DNA of 64,000 nt from the NCBI GenBank assembly GCA_029565685.1, contig JAKQNR010000035.1, forward strand, positions 310,001 through 374,000. Reading direction: 5' to 3'. This document shows, in pieces, positions 24,910 to 34,025 of this stretch. The first letter of the stretch is position 1, and every line of letters begins with the position of its first letter. Position numbers and translations under genes: made by a program. This stretch comes from a bacterium. GTDB taxonomy: Bacteria; Zhuqueibacterota; Zhuqueibacteria; Residuimicrobiales; Residuimicrobiaceae. The notes below the pieces were generated by a model that was not told the origin of the DNA, made no database searches, and saw only the letters and a program-made list of their open reading frames with translations.

Positions 24910-27900
24910 GTGACCAGATCGAAAAAAATTATATTGCTGGGATTTTTATTGTGCTGGATGCTTGCCGGGATTGGGTCGGCGGAGGACTGGCCCACCGGCC
25001 ATCATGATTATCTTCGCAGCGCCATGACCGCCGAGTCATTGCCGCTGCCGTTGTATGAGGGTTGGCGCTATCAGCCGTTGTATGCGCCGCAACCCGCATG
25101 GCCCGAACCGGCCCAGACCGATTACTGGCACCGCATGCAGAATTTAAAAGCCCGCGTCATCTATGATAGAGCATTTCATCCCATTCTGGTTGGCGAAAAA
25201 ATTTTTTTCGCTTCTTCAGCCGACGATCGGATCTATTGTCTGGATGCCCTCAGCGGCGAAGAGCAGTGGCACTTTGCCAGCGAAGGTCCGGTTCGCCTGG
25301 CGCCCACCTGGCGCCAGGGCCGTCTGTTTTTCGGTTCCGATGACGGTTGCGTCTACTGCCTGCAGGCCGATAGCGGAGAGCTGATCTGGAAATGGAGCCC
25401 CCCAGACCCTCCCAGGTTGATGCCCGGCAACGAGCGCATCATCTCGCATCGCCCGGTGCGCACCGGATTGATCGTTGAAAATGAACGGGTACTTTTTTTC
25501 ACCGGACTATTTCCTGACGAGGGCGTCGATTGGTATGATTTGAACGCCGCGGACGGATCGGTCAATCAGCGGCGGCAGAATCTTGATGTTTCGCCTCAGG
25601 GCTATGTGTGGCTGGCCAAAGATAAACTCTATGTGCCCACCGGCCGAACCGCCCCGGCTGTCTTTAGCAAGAACACGGGTGAAAAACTCGGCAATCTCAA
25701 AGAAACCGGCGGTACGTATGCCTTTTTGGAGGATGATCAGCCCATCTTTGTGCCTGGCAAGCTGGGAGAAGTGCGTGCAGATAAAGATTTCACCTATCCC
25801 GTGGTCACCTTCAGTGGGGAGCAGGTCATTGTCCAGGGTTCGATCTCTTTTTTACGTTCAGACAGCCAGATCACGGCTGTATACCGCAATCAATTCAGCG
25901 AGATTCACCGGGACACGGAAAAACTGCGCAAACAGCGCGGCGAACTTTCCGAGAAACTGTGGGATCTACGCGAACAGCGGAGAATCCGCCGGGACGTGAA
26001 TCTGGAAAAAGTGGATCAGGAGATCGATCGCACGGTCGAAAAACTGGCTACACTAGATCAGGCTCTGGACGGCCGGAACCGCACCGGCATCAAATGGCAG
26101 CGCCGCATCGATGACTCGTACGCCATGATTCTGGCCGGCTCGATTTTATTCTTAGGCGGCGACAACCTGATCACCGCGCTCTCTGCAGAGGACGGGCGCG
26201 TTTTATGGAAAAATGCAATCCATGGCAAAGGATACGGTCTGGCCGCTGCCAACGGACGGCTGGTGGTCAGCACAGACCTGGGTACGCTCCATTGTTTCTC
26301 CACCGCGAAAATCATTCGACCAAAGATCATTCAGCAGGAACAAAAGCCTGTCAGCCTTTCCTACTCCTCTTCGCCGGATTATGCTAAAATCGCCGACTAT
26401 CTACTCAGCGAATCAGGGATTCGACAGGGCTATTGTCTGGTGCTGGGCAACGGACGTGCGGAACTGGCGCTGGCGTTAGCGCGGAAATCCAAACTCAAAA
26501 TCGTCGGCCTTGACGACGATCCGGACCGGACAGCCGCCGCGCGGGCGTTTTTACACCCGACGGGGCTGTTGGGAAAACAGATCAGTGTCTGCACCGGCGA
26601 TCTGCGGCATTTGCCGTTCAGCGCTTATTTCGCCAACCTTATCGTGTCCGAACAGGCGCTGACCTGCGACGCCATCGCCACTCCTCCGGATGAGGTGCTG
26701 CGCGTTTTACGTCCCTTTGGCGGCAAAGCGATTTTGGCTTTCCAGCCAGGGCCTTCAGACTGGGTGGAACAGGCTGCAGCAAAGGGCTGGCGCGTCGACA
26801 GCGGTCAATACCGTTTTGCGGTGTTGACGCGCGGGGAGGCGGCAGGAAGCGGCGAGTGGACGCATCTCTACGCCGATGCCTCCAACACCTCGTGCAGCAA
26901 AGATGAATTGCGCGGCCCGGTGCAGATACAATGGTTCGGCCAACCCGGCCCGCGCGATATCATCAACCGTCACAGCCGGCCCATGTCGCCGCTGTTCAAG
27001 GACGGCCGCGTCTTTGTGCCGGCGAACGACAAGATCATCGCCGTCGACGCCTACAACGGAGCGCCGTTGTGGGAACTGGCCGTGCCGCAGTCGCGCCGGC
27101 TGGGCGCGCTCAAAGATTGCGGACAGATGGCGGTGATCGATGAAGCGCTGTACATCGCCGCCCAGGAACGCTGCTGGCATATCGCCGCGGCCACCGGCGA
27201 GGTGATCGCCAACTATGCAGCGCCGCAGCTGATCCAGGGTCAGCGCCGCGAATGGGGCTATCTGGCGACAGTGGGGGATCAGCTCTTCGGCAGCGGCAAA
27301 CGGCACGGCGCCTCGTTCCGTGAAATGGCGCGCCTCAACTGCGATGAACTCGAAGGCGACTTTCGGGAGATGATCTGCAGCGACTATCTGTTCTCCATGG
27401 ACCGCCGCACCGGCGACCTGAAATGGACCTATCAGAACGGCGTGATGTTCAACAACACCATCGCCATCGGCGACGGCTATCTCTATCTCATCGAAAGCCG
27501 GAATGCCAAAGCCCGGTCGGACAGCGACGGCCGCATGCGAGTTGACTTTTTCTGCGAAGGCGAAAACTATCTCATCAAATTGAATCAACTCACGGGTGAA
27601 AAAATCTGGGAGAAAGCGTTTCACTTTCCCTTTTCTCAGATCATGTACCTGAGCTATGCCCAGGAAAAGTTGCTGGTGGTGGGTTCCTACAACGTCGGCG
27701 CCAATGTACATTACGGCCTGTCCACCTTTGACAGCCGCAGCGGCGATCTGGTTTGGCAGAACAGCTACAAAGGCGACTCGATCGGCGGAGAGCACGGCGA
27801 GCAGTGGCAGCATCCGGTGATCATCGGAGATATGATCTATCAGCGGCCCTACGCCTTTGATCTGAACACCGGCCGTCAGGCCGATTATGTGTTGCATCGC

Positions 27901-28146
27901 GGCGGCGGCGGCTGCGGCGGCCTGTCCGGTTCTGCGCATTACCTTTACGGACGCGGCAGCAATCCGCGCATCTATGAATTGAGCAAAGGCGAAACCAGCG
28001 GCACTCCGCTGACGCGCGTCAGTCGTCCCGGCTGCTGGATCAACATCATCGCTGCCGGCGGCTTGATTCTGATTCCGGAATCTTCCTCAGGCTGCACCTG
28101 CGCTTATCCGATCCAGACTTCGATCGTATTGGCGCCCAAATCCTGA
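24910..28146 (+). CDS. secreted fusion: PQQ-type beta-propeller, methyltransferase-like domain, second propeller
   Basis: A 1078-residue protein with a signal peptide (about 1-24). Residues 25-330 and about 400-480 hold PQQ/BamB-like propeller blades (IYCLDALSGEEQWHF, VYCLQADSGELIWKW, ITALSAEDGRVLWKN). Residues about 335-390 form a charged coiled coil. Residues about 490-635 form a class I methyltransferase-like Rossmann domain: glycine motif CLVLGNGRAELALALA, acidic strand-end IVGLDDD, CTGDLRHLPF, and VLRVLRPFGGKAILA. From about 650 a second propeller follows (FVPANDKIIAVDAYNGAPLWEL, FSMDRRTGDLKWTY, LSTFDSRSGDLVW). GTG start after GAGGTGTCCT. Propellers usually bind proteins or quinones. A SAM-binding fold in an exported protein is unexpected, so the middle domain may bind another ligand. 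Function unknown. Confidence 0.85.
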   Translation: MTRSKKIILLGFLLCWMLAGIGSAEDWPTGHHDYLRSAMTAESLPLPLYEGWRYQPLYAPQPAWPEPAQTDYWHRMQNLKARVIYDRAFHPILVGEKIFFASSADDRIYCLDALSGEEQWHFASEGPVRLAPTWRQGRLFFGSDDGCVYCLQADSGELIWKWSPPDPPRLMPGNERIISHRPVRTGLIVENERVLFFTGLFPDEGVDWYDLNAADGSVNQRRQNLDVSPQGYVWLAKDKLYVPTGRTAPAVFSKNTGEKLGNLKETGGTYAFLEDDQPIFVPGKLGEVRADKDFTYPVVTFSGEQVIVQGSISFLRSDSQITAVYRNQFSEIHRDTEKLRKQRGELSEKLWDLREQRRIRRDVNLEKVDQEIDRTVEKLATLDQALDGRNRTGIKWQRRIDDSYAMILAGSILFLGGDNLITALSAEDGRVLWKNAIHGKGYGLAAANGRLVVSTDLGTLHCFSTAKIIRPKIIQQEQKPVSLSYSSSPDYAKIADYLLSESGIRQGYCLVLGNGRAELALALARKSKLKIVGLDDDPDRTAAARAFLHPTGLLGKQISVCTGDLRHLPFSAYFANLIVSEQALTCDAIATPPDEVLRVLRPFGGKAILAFQPGPSDWVEQAAAKGWRVDSGQYRFAVLTRGEAAGSGEWTHLYADASNTSCSKDELRGPVQIQWFGQPGPRDIINRHSRPMSPLFKDGRVFVPANDKIIAVDAYNGAPLWELAVPQSRRLGALKDCGQMAVIDEALYIAAQERCWHIAAATGEVIANYAAPQLIQGQRREWGYLATVGDQLFGSGKRHGASFREMARLNCDELEGDFREMICSDYLFSMDRRTGDLKWTYQNGVMFNNTIAIGDGYLYLIESRNAKARSDSDGRMRVDFFCEGENYLIKLNQLTGEKIWEKAFHFPFSQIMYLSYAQEKLLVVGSYNVGANVHYGLSTFDSRSGDLVWQNSYKGDSIGGEHGEQWQHPVIIGDMIYQRPYAFDLNTGRQADYVLHRGGGGCGGLSGSAHYLYGRGSNPRIYELSKGETSGTPLTRVSRPGCWINIIAAGGLILIPESSSGCTCAYPIQTSIVLAPKS

Positions 28147-28312
28147 CAACGCCGAACCAACCTCTCCGGCGTTTTTCCGCCAAGAGGCTGCCGGCTGCAC
28201 GATGAGGCGGCAAAATAGTTTATTTCCAACCAGAGCAGAAGCCTTCTGCGCTGATTGAAAATCCTGCGGAGAAATCGCCAAAAACCTTTGTGTTCATCAA
28301 GGAAAAGCACTC

Positions 28313-30436
28313 ATGGACAAAAAGCTACCTTTTCTCTGGCTGCTGACTCTGGCCTGTTTGCCGCTGCAAGCCGGCCGGGAGCCCGCGGATTTTCCACGAT
28401 TCGCCGTTCGGGGGTTTGAGCGAGAGATGGCGGCTCTGCGCAAACTGTTCTGGCTGCATTACGAGCCGGCCGGCCCCTTGGCCCCTCTGTGGGATGAATG
28501 GATGACCCTGTCCACCCTCTGGCCGGCCTGTATGCCGGATTCCGCCCTGGCCGCCATGCGCGAACGCTGGCGCACTGCTTTGATGGATCGCATCATCAAT
28601 GCAGAAGGGTATGTGCACACTCAGCAGCATGACGGGCCTGCCCACGCTGAAGGGTGGCCATTTCCCAGATGGATGGAGGCCGGCGGCATCGGCTGGCATT
28701 TTCGCGGCACCGGCGTGCCGGGCTATGAAGCTCCGCTGGTCACGCCGGAAGGATGGACTCTCCAACAGGCAAAGGCCGATTCGGTCAACGACAAGGGCTG
28801 GCTCATCCATCTCACCGGGCCTCATGCCAGCGTACAACCGCCCTCCTTTTCCATCGACGCTGCAAGCGCGCCCTGGCTGCGGTTGAATTGGTGGGCAAGC
28901 GGATTGACCGACGCCAATCCCTATGTGGAATGGACGACCGTCGAGCAGCCAGACTATGGTCCGGAGCGTCGTGCCTATTTTTCACCCGCCGAATCCGACG
29001 GCCGGCTGCTCTCCAGTCCGCCCATGGGACCGCACTCCACCCGGCAGTTTAAGGCGCAAGTGGTCGAAACCCGCACCATGATCCCAGTCCATCGCGTGCC
29101 GGGCTGGAAAGGCACGCTGACCTCTCTGCGCATCTGTTTCGGCAATTCCAGCACCGGCCAGGTGGTCATCAAATCCTTCCACACCGCATGCGACACACGC
29201 CACACGGTCAACAATACGGCGTTCCTGCGCGGCTGCATTTCCTATTTCTTGTGGACGCGCGACCTCGATTTTTTACGCCGACAGATCGGCCGTATGCGCA
29301 CCGCTCTGCGCTTTATGATGAATGAATTCCAGACGCGCAGCAGAAATTGCGTCTACACCACCTGGCCGGGCCATGAAGGCCGCAGCGGAGTGACCTGGGA
29401 TCAGACCGGGGCCAAAGTGATCCGCCGCAACCAAGGCATCGGCAGCAATTATTGGGACCTGTTGCCGTTCGGCGGTGAAGATGCACTGGCGACCATCTAC
29501 TATTATGACGCCGTGCTGGATCTGGCCGGATTAGAAGAACAGATCCTTCGTCATCCGCAGTGGTGCGTGCCCGGCGGCGCCGAGGCCTTTGATCCATCGG
29601 ATTTGCGCAACCACGCTCAGCAAGTCAAACAGTACGGCGGCCGGCGCTTTTGGAATGAAAAGACCGGCCGATTCGGCACCGTGGACTTGGATGGCGTGCT
29701 TCACGATTATGGATTCACGTTTCTCAACAACGAAGCAATCTATTACGATTTCGCCTCATCGCAACAGGCTGAATCCATCCGTTCCTGGATCTCCGGCCGC
29801 CGTACAGTCGCGGGCGATGCCTCATCCGGCGCTGACATCTATCATTGGCGCTTCGGCCCCCGCTCCACCACTCGGCGGAACATCGATTACTATTACTGGG
29901 CCTGGTCGAATCCCGAACGCATCCCCTGGGGCTATCAGGTGCAGGACGGCGGCGCAGTGCTGGGCTTTTCCTATCACGACCTCATGGCCCGGTTGCTCAT
30001 CGAAGGTCCGGACGATGCCTGGCAACGGTTGAAAGAGATCATCCGCTGGTTTGAAGAGACCCAGGCTGCCGGCGGCTATCGTGCCTTTTATAAAGATCCG
30101 AAAAACGGCACCATGCAGGGCAGCAACGTGGCCGGTGGTTTGGGTTTGGACAAAGAATTTTTTGAGAGTATTCTCGTCCCCCAGGTCATGCTGTATGGCT
30201 TTCTCGGTTTTCAACCCACTGCAGACGGATGCGCCATTCATCCAAGGCTGCCGAAAGAGTGGCCGGCGGTGACGATCACCAGCATACGCCTTCACGGATG
30301 CGTCGTGGACATCACCGCGGATGGAAAATCCATCAGGGTGAAAGGCGTCTCCGCGCCCGGAGAAAGGCTCTTGGTCAATCTACCGCCGGGCGTGCGGCTC
30401 ACATCGGACAGCGCGCCCTTTGTCCGCGCGGAATGA
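28313..30436 (+). CDS. secreted six-hairpin glycosidase-like protein
   Basis: A 707-residue exported protein (signal peptide to LQAG, about residue 21). Residues about 120-300 look like a beta-sandwich carbohydrate-binding module (GWLIHLTGPHAS, SLRICFGNSSTGQVVIKSF). Residues about 305-640 form an alpha-helical toroid of the six-hairpin glycosidase type: FLRGCISYFLWTRDLDFL, NYWDLLPFGGEDALATIYYY, GFTFLNNEAIYYDFASS, WGYQVQDGGAVLGFSYHDL. A C-terminal beta domain ends it. The family number cannot be fixed by eye; relatives of GH78/GH94/GH95-like toroids are candidates, and Asp/Glu residues in FGGEDAL or VQDGGAV could be catalytic. ATG 28313 follows AAGGAAAAGCACTC. It may share a transcript with the propeller gene 166 bases upstream. 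Confidence 0.7.
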   Translation: MDKKLPFLWLLTLACLPLQAGREPADFPRFAVRGFEREMAALRKLFWLHYEPAGPLAPLWDEWMTLSTLWPACMPDSALAAMRERWRTALMDRIINAEGYVHTQQHDGPAHAEGWPFPRWMEAGGIGWHFRGTGVPGYEAPLVTPEGWTLQQAKADSVNDKGWLIHLTGPHASVQPPSFSIDAASAPWLRLNWWASGLTDANPYVEWTTVEQPDYGPERRAYFSPAESDGRLLSSPPMGPHSTRQFKAQVVETRTMIPVHRVPGWKGTLTSLRICFGNSSTGQVVIKSFHTACDTRHTVNNTAFLRGCISYFLWTRDLDFLRRQIGRMRTALRFMMNEFQTRSRNCVYTTWPGHEGRSGVTWDQTGAKVIRRNQGIGSNYWDLLPFGGEDALATIYYYDAVLDLAGLEEQILRHPQWCVPGGAEAFDPSDLRNHAQQVKQYGGRRFWNEKTGRFGTVDLDGVLHDYGFTFLNNEAIYYDFASSQQAESIRSWISGRRTVAGDASSGADIYHWRFGPRSTTRRNIDYYYWAWSNPERIPWGYQVQDGGAVLGFSYHDLMARLLIEGPDDAWQRLKEIIRWFEETQAAGGYRAFYKDPKNGTMQGSNVAGGLGLDKEFFESILVPQVMLYGFLGFQPTADGCAIHPRLPKEWPAVTITSIRLHGCVVDITADGKSIRVKGVSAPGERLLVNLPPGVRLTSDSAPFVRAE

Positions 30437-30600
30437 CCGCGGACCGGCGCAGTCGTTTTGCGAATTGCTGTCTGATCGAATGAAAAAATCTGTTGCCTAT
30501 CCTCGCAGTGGCACATCTTGGGCGCATGTCGTCGCCTTCGTCTTTCATGACTCGAGCGGATTAAGGCACGCACTCGAGTGAATCCACGCAGAAAGGCTTT

Positions 30601-31749
30601 ATGAAGCAAAAAACACTCACATTCCTCCTCGGCCTTCTTCTGGCTCTGTGCCTGACCGACGCAACCGCCTGCCGCTACACCGTGCGCGAAATCGGCTACA
30701 GCCGCGCCTATGACAGCCCGTATCAGCTGCTGTTGCCCATACCGGAAGATTTCCCTGACGCGTTGCGCAGCGAAGCGGAAAAGCTCTGCCGCTCCGCGCT
30801 CGGCGATGCCAACATCAGCGCCCGCCTGGCCGGCCGGCAAGTGCTCGACAGCCTGCTGACCGCTCAGTCTGAGCCGCGGGCCAAAGAAAATGAAGCGCTG
30901 CTCATTTCACCGCGGGGACGGATCCTGAGATATGGAATCTCGCTGACGCCGGACAACTGGAAATCAGCCTTGTGGGATATTCTCGACTGGGCCTGCCTCT
31001 CCCCTGTTCGCAAGCAGATCAACCAGAGGCTGACTCAGTCTTATTGCGTGGTGCTGTTTCTGCCCGGCCGAGACAGCCGGGAGAATGCGCTGTATCAGGC
31101 GCGGCTGGAACAAAGCATCCAGGAGATTAAAAAAATCATGCCGAGCCTGCCCAAACCAGTTTCCCGGGCGCCGGCTCTGCTGATCCTGGACCAGGAACAA
31201 ATGAGCCAGGAAGATCTGCTGCTCTGGAGTCTGGAGTGCGATAGCCAATCGGCCCATCCGCGCGCTGCGGTGATCTATGGAAGAGCGCGACGCCTGGGCC
31301 CGGTACTGGAAAAGGAGACCTTTACCGAGCAGAATCTGATCAGCCTGCTGGCGCTGGTCGGCGCGGATTGTGAATGCGGATTGGACCGCTCCGGAATTCT
31401 CGGCCTCATGCTGCCCAGCCGATGGGGCGGCGGGCTGCAACAGGCGGTTGCCGATGAACTGGGATTCGACGTAGAAAATCCCGCCGTGCTCATGGAGATG
31501 GAACAGATCCTCTCGTTGAACGTTCCGGCGCCGGCCGGCGAGGCCAAGGCCTCAGACCTGATCGCCGACTATCGCGAAGAACTGGTCGAGCTGCTGAGTC
31601 CATCGGCCTCCCCATCCGCTGCCGTAAAGTCGGCGCCACCCCGCTCGCTGCGCACCATTTTTTTAATCTCGTTCGTCGGCATTGGCTGCGTGCTCGCCCT
31701 GTCCGCTCTCGTGCTGCATTGGAAAATGAAAAAGAGAAACCCGGTATGA
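30601..31749 (+). CDS. unknown exported protein with C-terminal membrane anchor, first gene of an ABC module
   Basis: A 382-residue protein not assigned to a family. It has an N-terminal signal peptide (FLLGLLLALCLTDATA), a first mature block with Cys (CRYTVREIGYSRAYDSPYQLLL), an extracytoplasmic body of about 300 residues, and a single transmembrane helix near the end (TIFLISFVGIGCVLALSALVL) followed by a Lys/Arg-rich tail, so it is probably bound to the inner membrane facing the periplasm. The body contains a CEC motif in GADCECGLDRSG. Its TGA overlaps the ATG of the FtsX-type permease (ATGA), so it is likely a dedicated partner of that transporter. ATG 30601 follows AAAGGCTTT. Confidence 0.75.
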   Translation: MKQKTLTFLLGLLLALCLTDATACRYTVREIGYSRAYDSPYQLLLPIPEDFPDALRSEAEKLCRSALGDANISARLAGRQVLDSLLTAQSEPRAKENEALLISPRGRILRYGISLTPDNWKSALWDILDWACLSPVRKQINQRLTQSYCVVLFLPGRDSRENALYQARLEQSIQEIKKIMPSLPKPVSRAPALLILDQEQMSQEDLLLWSLECDSQSAHPRAAVIYGRARRLGPVLEKETFTEQNLISLLALVGADCECGLDRSGILGLMLPSRWGGGLQQAVADELGFDVENPAVLMEMEQILSLNVPAPAGEAKASDLIADYREELVELLSPSASPSAAVKSAPPRSLRTIFLISFVGIGCVLALSALVLHWKMKKRNPV

Positions 31750-32888
31750 TCAAACAGGTTTTGCAGGAAGCGCGGTTTCGCAAGTTCACCTTTCTCCTCA
31801 GCGCCCTGGCGGTCACCCTCGCCGTCGCGCTGGTGGTTTTTTTTCTTACCACCAGCGAGGCGTCCAATCGCGAGACCATCCGCCTGACGCGCGATATGGG
31901 ATTCAATCTGCGCATCGTTGCGGCAAACACGGACATGGATCATTTCTGGCTGCACGGCTTTTCGGATCAACTCATGCCGGAGAGCTGGGTGGACCGGTTT
32001 GTTCAGTATCCCAAATTCTCCTTTGCCCACGTCACCGCTGCGCTGCAGCAACGGCTGCGCTGGCGCGATCGGCAGGTGGTGCTCACCGGACTGTCCCGTG
32101 AAATCGAACCCGGCGGCAAGGTTAAAACAGCCATGACCTATCATCTGGCGCCGGGCCGAGTGATCATCGGATATGGACCGGCCAGCGCTCTGGACATTCA
32201 CGCGGGGCAGAGTGTCCGTATTCTCGACACAGACTTTTACGTGGAGCGAACGCTGGCCGAAACCGGCAGCGAAGAGGACCAGTGGATCTATATGGACCTG
32301 GAGTCGCTGCAACAGCTGCTGCATCTGCAGGGAAAGATCAGCGAGATCAAGGCGCTCAATTGCCTGTGCCTGGCCACAGATCAGCAGGATCCGTTGCTGA
32401 TGCTCCGCGACCAGTTGAAACAGGTGCTTCCACAGGCACAGGTGATTATGAATAAAACCATCGCCATGGCGCGGGAGAGACAGCGCCTGACCATGGAACG
32501 ATACTTCGCCGTGCTGCTGCCGGCGCTGTTGATCGGCTGCGGTCTTTTCATCGCCTCGCTGTCCATGATCAACGTACGGGATCGGGCGCGGGAGATCGGC
32601 ATTCTCCGCGCCATGGGATACGGATCCGGACGCATCGTTTTTCTCTTTCTGGCTCGTGCCCTGCTGCTGGGACTCGTCGGCGGCCTGCTGGGATTTATCC
32701 TTGGCGCCCTGGCCAGCCTTTATTGGGGTCCCAGCGTGTTCAAGATAACCGGTAAAACCATTCTGCCGATGTACGATCTGTTATTCTGGAGTTTGATCCT
32801 TGCCCCCCTGTTCGCCGCCCTGGCCGCATCTATGCCTGCGGCCTATGCGGTCAATCAGGACCCTGCCAATCTATTGCGGGAAAACTGA
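31746..32888 (+). CDS. ABC transporter permease, FtsX/MacB-LolC type
   Basis: A 380-residue inner-membrane permease with four transmembrane helices: one near the N-terminus (about 17-36), then a periplasmic domain of about 220 residues, then three helices (PALLIGCGLFIASLSMI; LLLGLVGGLLGFILGAL; LILAPLFAALAASMPAA). The coupling region VRDRAREIGILRAMGYGSG is typical of FtsX-family permeases, and the C-terminus has the usual P-A-x-A-x-x-x-x-P-A-x-L-L-R pattern. Such systems extract lipoproteins, export peptides or transmit mechanical signals instead of importing solutes. Overlaps the upstream gene by 4 bases and is followed 2 bases later by the ATPase. Confidence 0.88.
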   Translation: MIKQVLQEARFRKFTFLLSALAVTLAVALVVFFLTTSEASNRETIRLTRDMGFNLRIVAANTDMDHFWLHGFSDQLMPESWVDRFVQYPKFSFAHVTAALQQRLRWRDRQVVLTGLSREIEPGGKVKTAMTYHLAPGRVIIGYGPASALDIHAGQSVRILDTDFYVERTLAETGSEEDQWIYMDLESLQQLLHLQGKISEIKALNCLCLATDQQDPLLMLRDQLKQVLPQAQVIMNKTIAMARERQRLTMERYFAVLLPALLIGCGLFIASLSMINVRDRAREIGILRAMGYGSGRIVFLFLARALLLGLVGGLLGFILGALASLYWGPSVFKITGKTILPMYDLLFWSLILAPLFAALAASMPAAYAVNQDPANLLREN

Positions 32889-32890
32889 TC

Positions 32891-33544
32891 ATGATGGAGT
32901 TACTGCAGGTAGCCAAAGTCTATCAAAAAAATTCCCATCGCATCGCCGCTCTGGAGAACATCACACTCCATATCAGCCGGGGCGAATTCGTCCTGGTCTG
33001 CGGTCCCAGCGGCAGCGGCAAATCCACTCTGCTGTTGACCCTGGGCGCCATGATTCAACCGAGCGCAGGCGCCGTGCGCTTTAACGGCCGGGAAATCCAC
33101 CGCGCAACGGAAAAAGAGCGCACCCTGTTTCGCAGACAACACCTGGGATTCGTGTTCCAGATGTTCAATCTGCTGCCCTATATGACGGTACTGGAAAATG
33201 TGCTGATGGGACAGGTGTTGCGTCAACCGGGAGATGAAGCCACAGCCAGGCAGTGGCTGGAACGATTGCATCTGCAAGACCGGCTGCAGCACAAGCCTTC
33301 AGAATTGAGCGTGGGCGAGTGTCAGCGTGTGGCCATGGCCAGGGCGCTGATCAAAAAACCTCAAATGCTGCTGGCCGATGAGCCCACCGGCAACCTCGAT
33401 GCGGCCAACGCCGGCCAGATTCTGACCGCGCTGTCGGAATATCATCGCCAGGGAGGAACCGTGGTGATGGTGACCCATGGAAGCATAGGGGCTATCCGCG
33501 CCGACCGGACGGTTTATCTCGAACAAGGCAAGTTGGTTGCGTAG
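32891..33544 (+). CDS. ABC transporter ATP-binding protein, LolD/MacB type
   Basis: A 217-residue ATPase pairing with the permease 2 bases upstream. Walker A GPSGSGKST (residues 38-46), Q-loop VFQMFNLLPYMTVLENV, Walker B MLLADEPTGNLDA and switch His in VTHG are all present. The ABC signature, normally LSGGQ, reads LSVGE (about residue 139), keeping Ser and the second Gly but not the first Gly or Gln. Two adjacent ATG codons open the frame; the first is listed. The three-gene unit (anchored exported protein, permease, ATPase) has no obvious outer-membrane component in the window. Confidence 0.92.
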   Translation: MMELLQVAKVYQKNSHRIAALENITLHISRGEFVLVCGPSGSGKSTLLLTLGAMIQPSAGAVRFNGREIHRATEKERTLFRRQHLGFVFQMFNLLPYMTVLENVLMGQVLRQPGDEATARQWLERLHLQDRLQHKPSELSVGECQRVAMARALIKKPQMLLADEPTGNLDAANAGQILTALSEYHRQGGTVVMVTHGSIGAIRADRTVYLEQGKLVA

Positions 33545-33812
33545 AGAAGGCTCTTCGCTTCAGGCAAGATAAACAGGTACAATTACAACAGCATCAACTA
33601 CATTCACAACCGAAAAAGTTCCGTGCAAAAAAAGTCCGATGAGCGGAGATTTCAACAAGAAGATCGTAACGCTCCCATCTCGAGGAAACAAACCAAAAAA
33701 GGAAAGGAGCGAGAACAGTCTCAAAGTGAACCAGTCACTATATCCGAGATCAAGTCCTCGCCCCTTTCAGTGCGCGCCTAAATTTTGGATAATTCTAATA
33801 AATTTCATAGAA

Positions 33813-33844
33813 CAATTTTGGACATTACAAATTGTCCAAAATTG
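33813..33844. repeat. perfect 12-bp inverted repeat
   Basis: CAATTTTGGACA (33813-33824) and TGTCCAAAATTG (33833-33844) are exact reverse complements around an 8-base centre. A partial copy of the left arm occurs 33 bases upstream. No T-run follows on either strand, so a terminator is unlikely; an operator, a mobile-element end or a processing hairpin are possible. Confidence 0.7.
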
Positions 33845-33903
33845 AAAAAGTTCTTGACTTTTACCAGAGTAACTTCGTGGTTGAATAATTACAGCAAATG
33901 GCC

Positions 33904-33927
33904 AAGAATTCCATAGATAGAATTCTT
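33904..33927. repeat. perfect 8-bp inverted repeat
   Basis: AAGAATTC and GAATTCTT flank CATAGATA. This second symmetrical element lies 60 bases from the 12-bp inverted repeat in the same AT-rich non-coding interval. Function unknown. Confidence 0.5.
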
Positions 33928-33950
33928 CCACCAAATTTGCCAACATTGCA

Positions 33951-34025
33951 GTCTGTCGTTCCGAGCCCGCAACGCGTCAGCCTTACACGTGCTTTGTGTC
34001 AGCGCAGGGCGAGGAATCTGTCGTC
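33951..34025. repeat. probable dispersed intergenic repeat (GTCGTTCCGAGC…GCGAGGAATCTG type)
   Basis: The block begins GTCGTTCCGAGC and ends GCGAGGAATCTGTCGTCG, the layout of a repeat class seen in many bacterial genomes with ends resembling TCATTCCGAGC and GCGAGGAATCT. The ends are partly self-complementary, and CTGTCGT occurs on both sides (33953-33959 and 34018-34024). Only one copy is in the window, so membership is inferred from pattern memory. Confidence 0.4.

Noticed and set aside
26755..27939. 394-codon minus-strand frame inside the propeller gene
   Set aside because: Opposite a clear propeller coding region; no signal, site or motif of its own.
33639..33845. 68-codon frame in the repeat-bearing interval
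   Set aside because: No ribosome binding site, no homology-like features, and it runs through the inverted repeat.
33854..33882. TTGACT as a -35 box in the AT-rich island
   Set aside because: The hexamer 17 bases downstream is GTGGTT, not a -10 element, and no gene follows on that strand.
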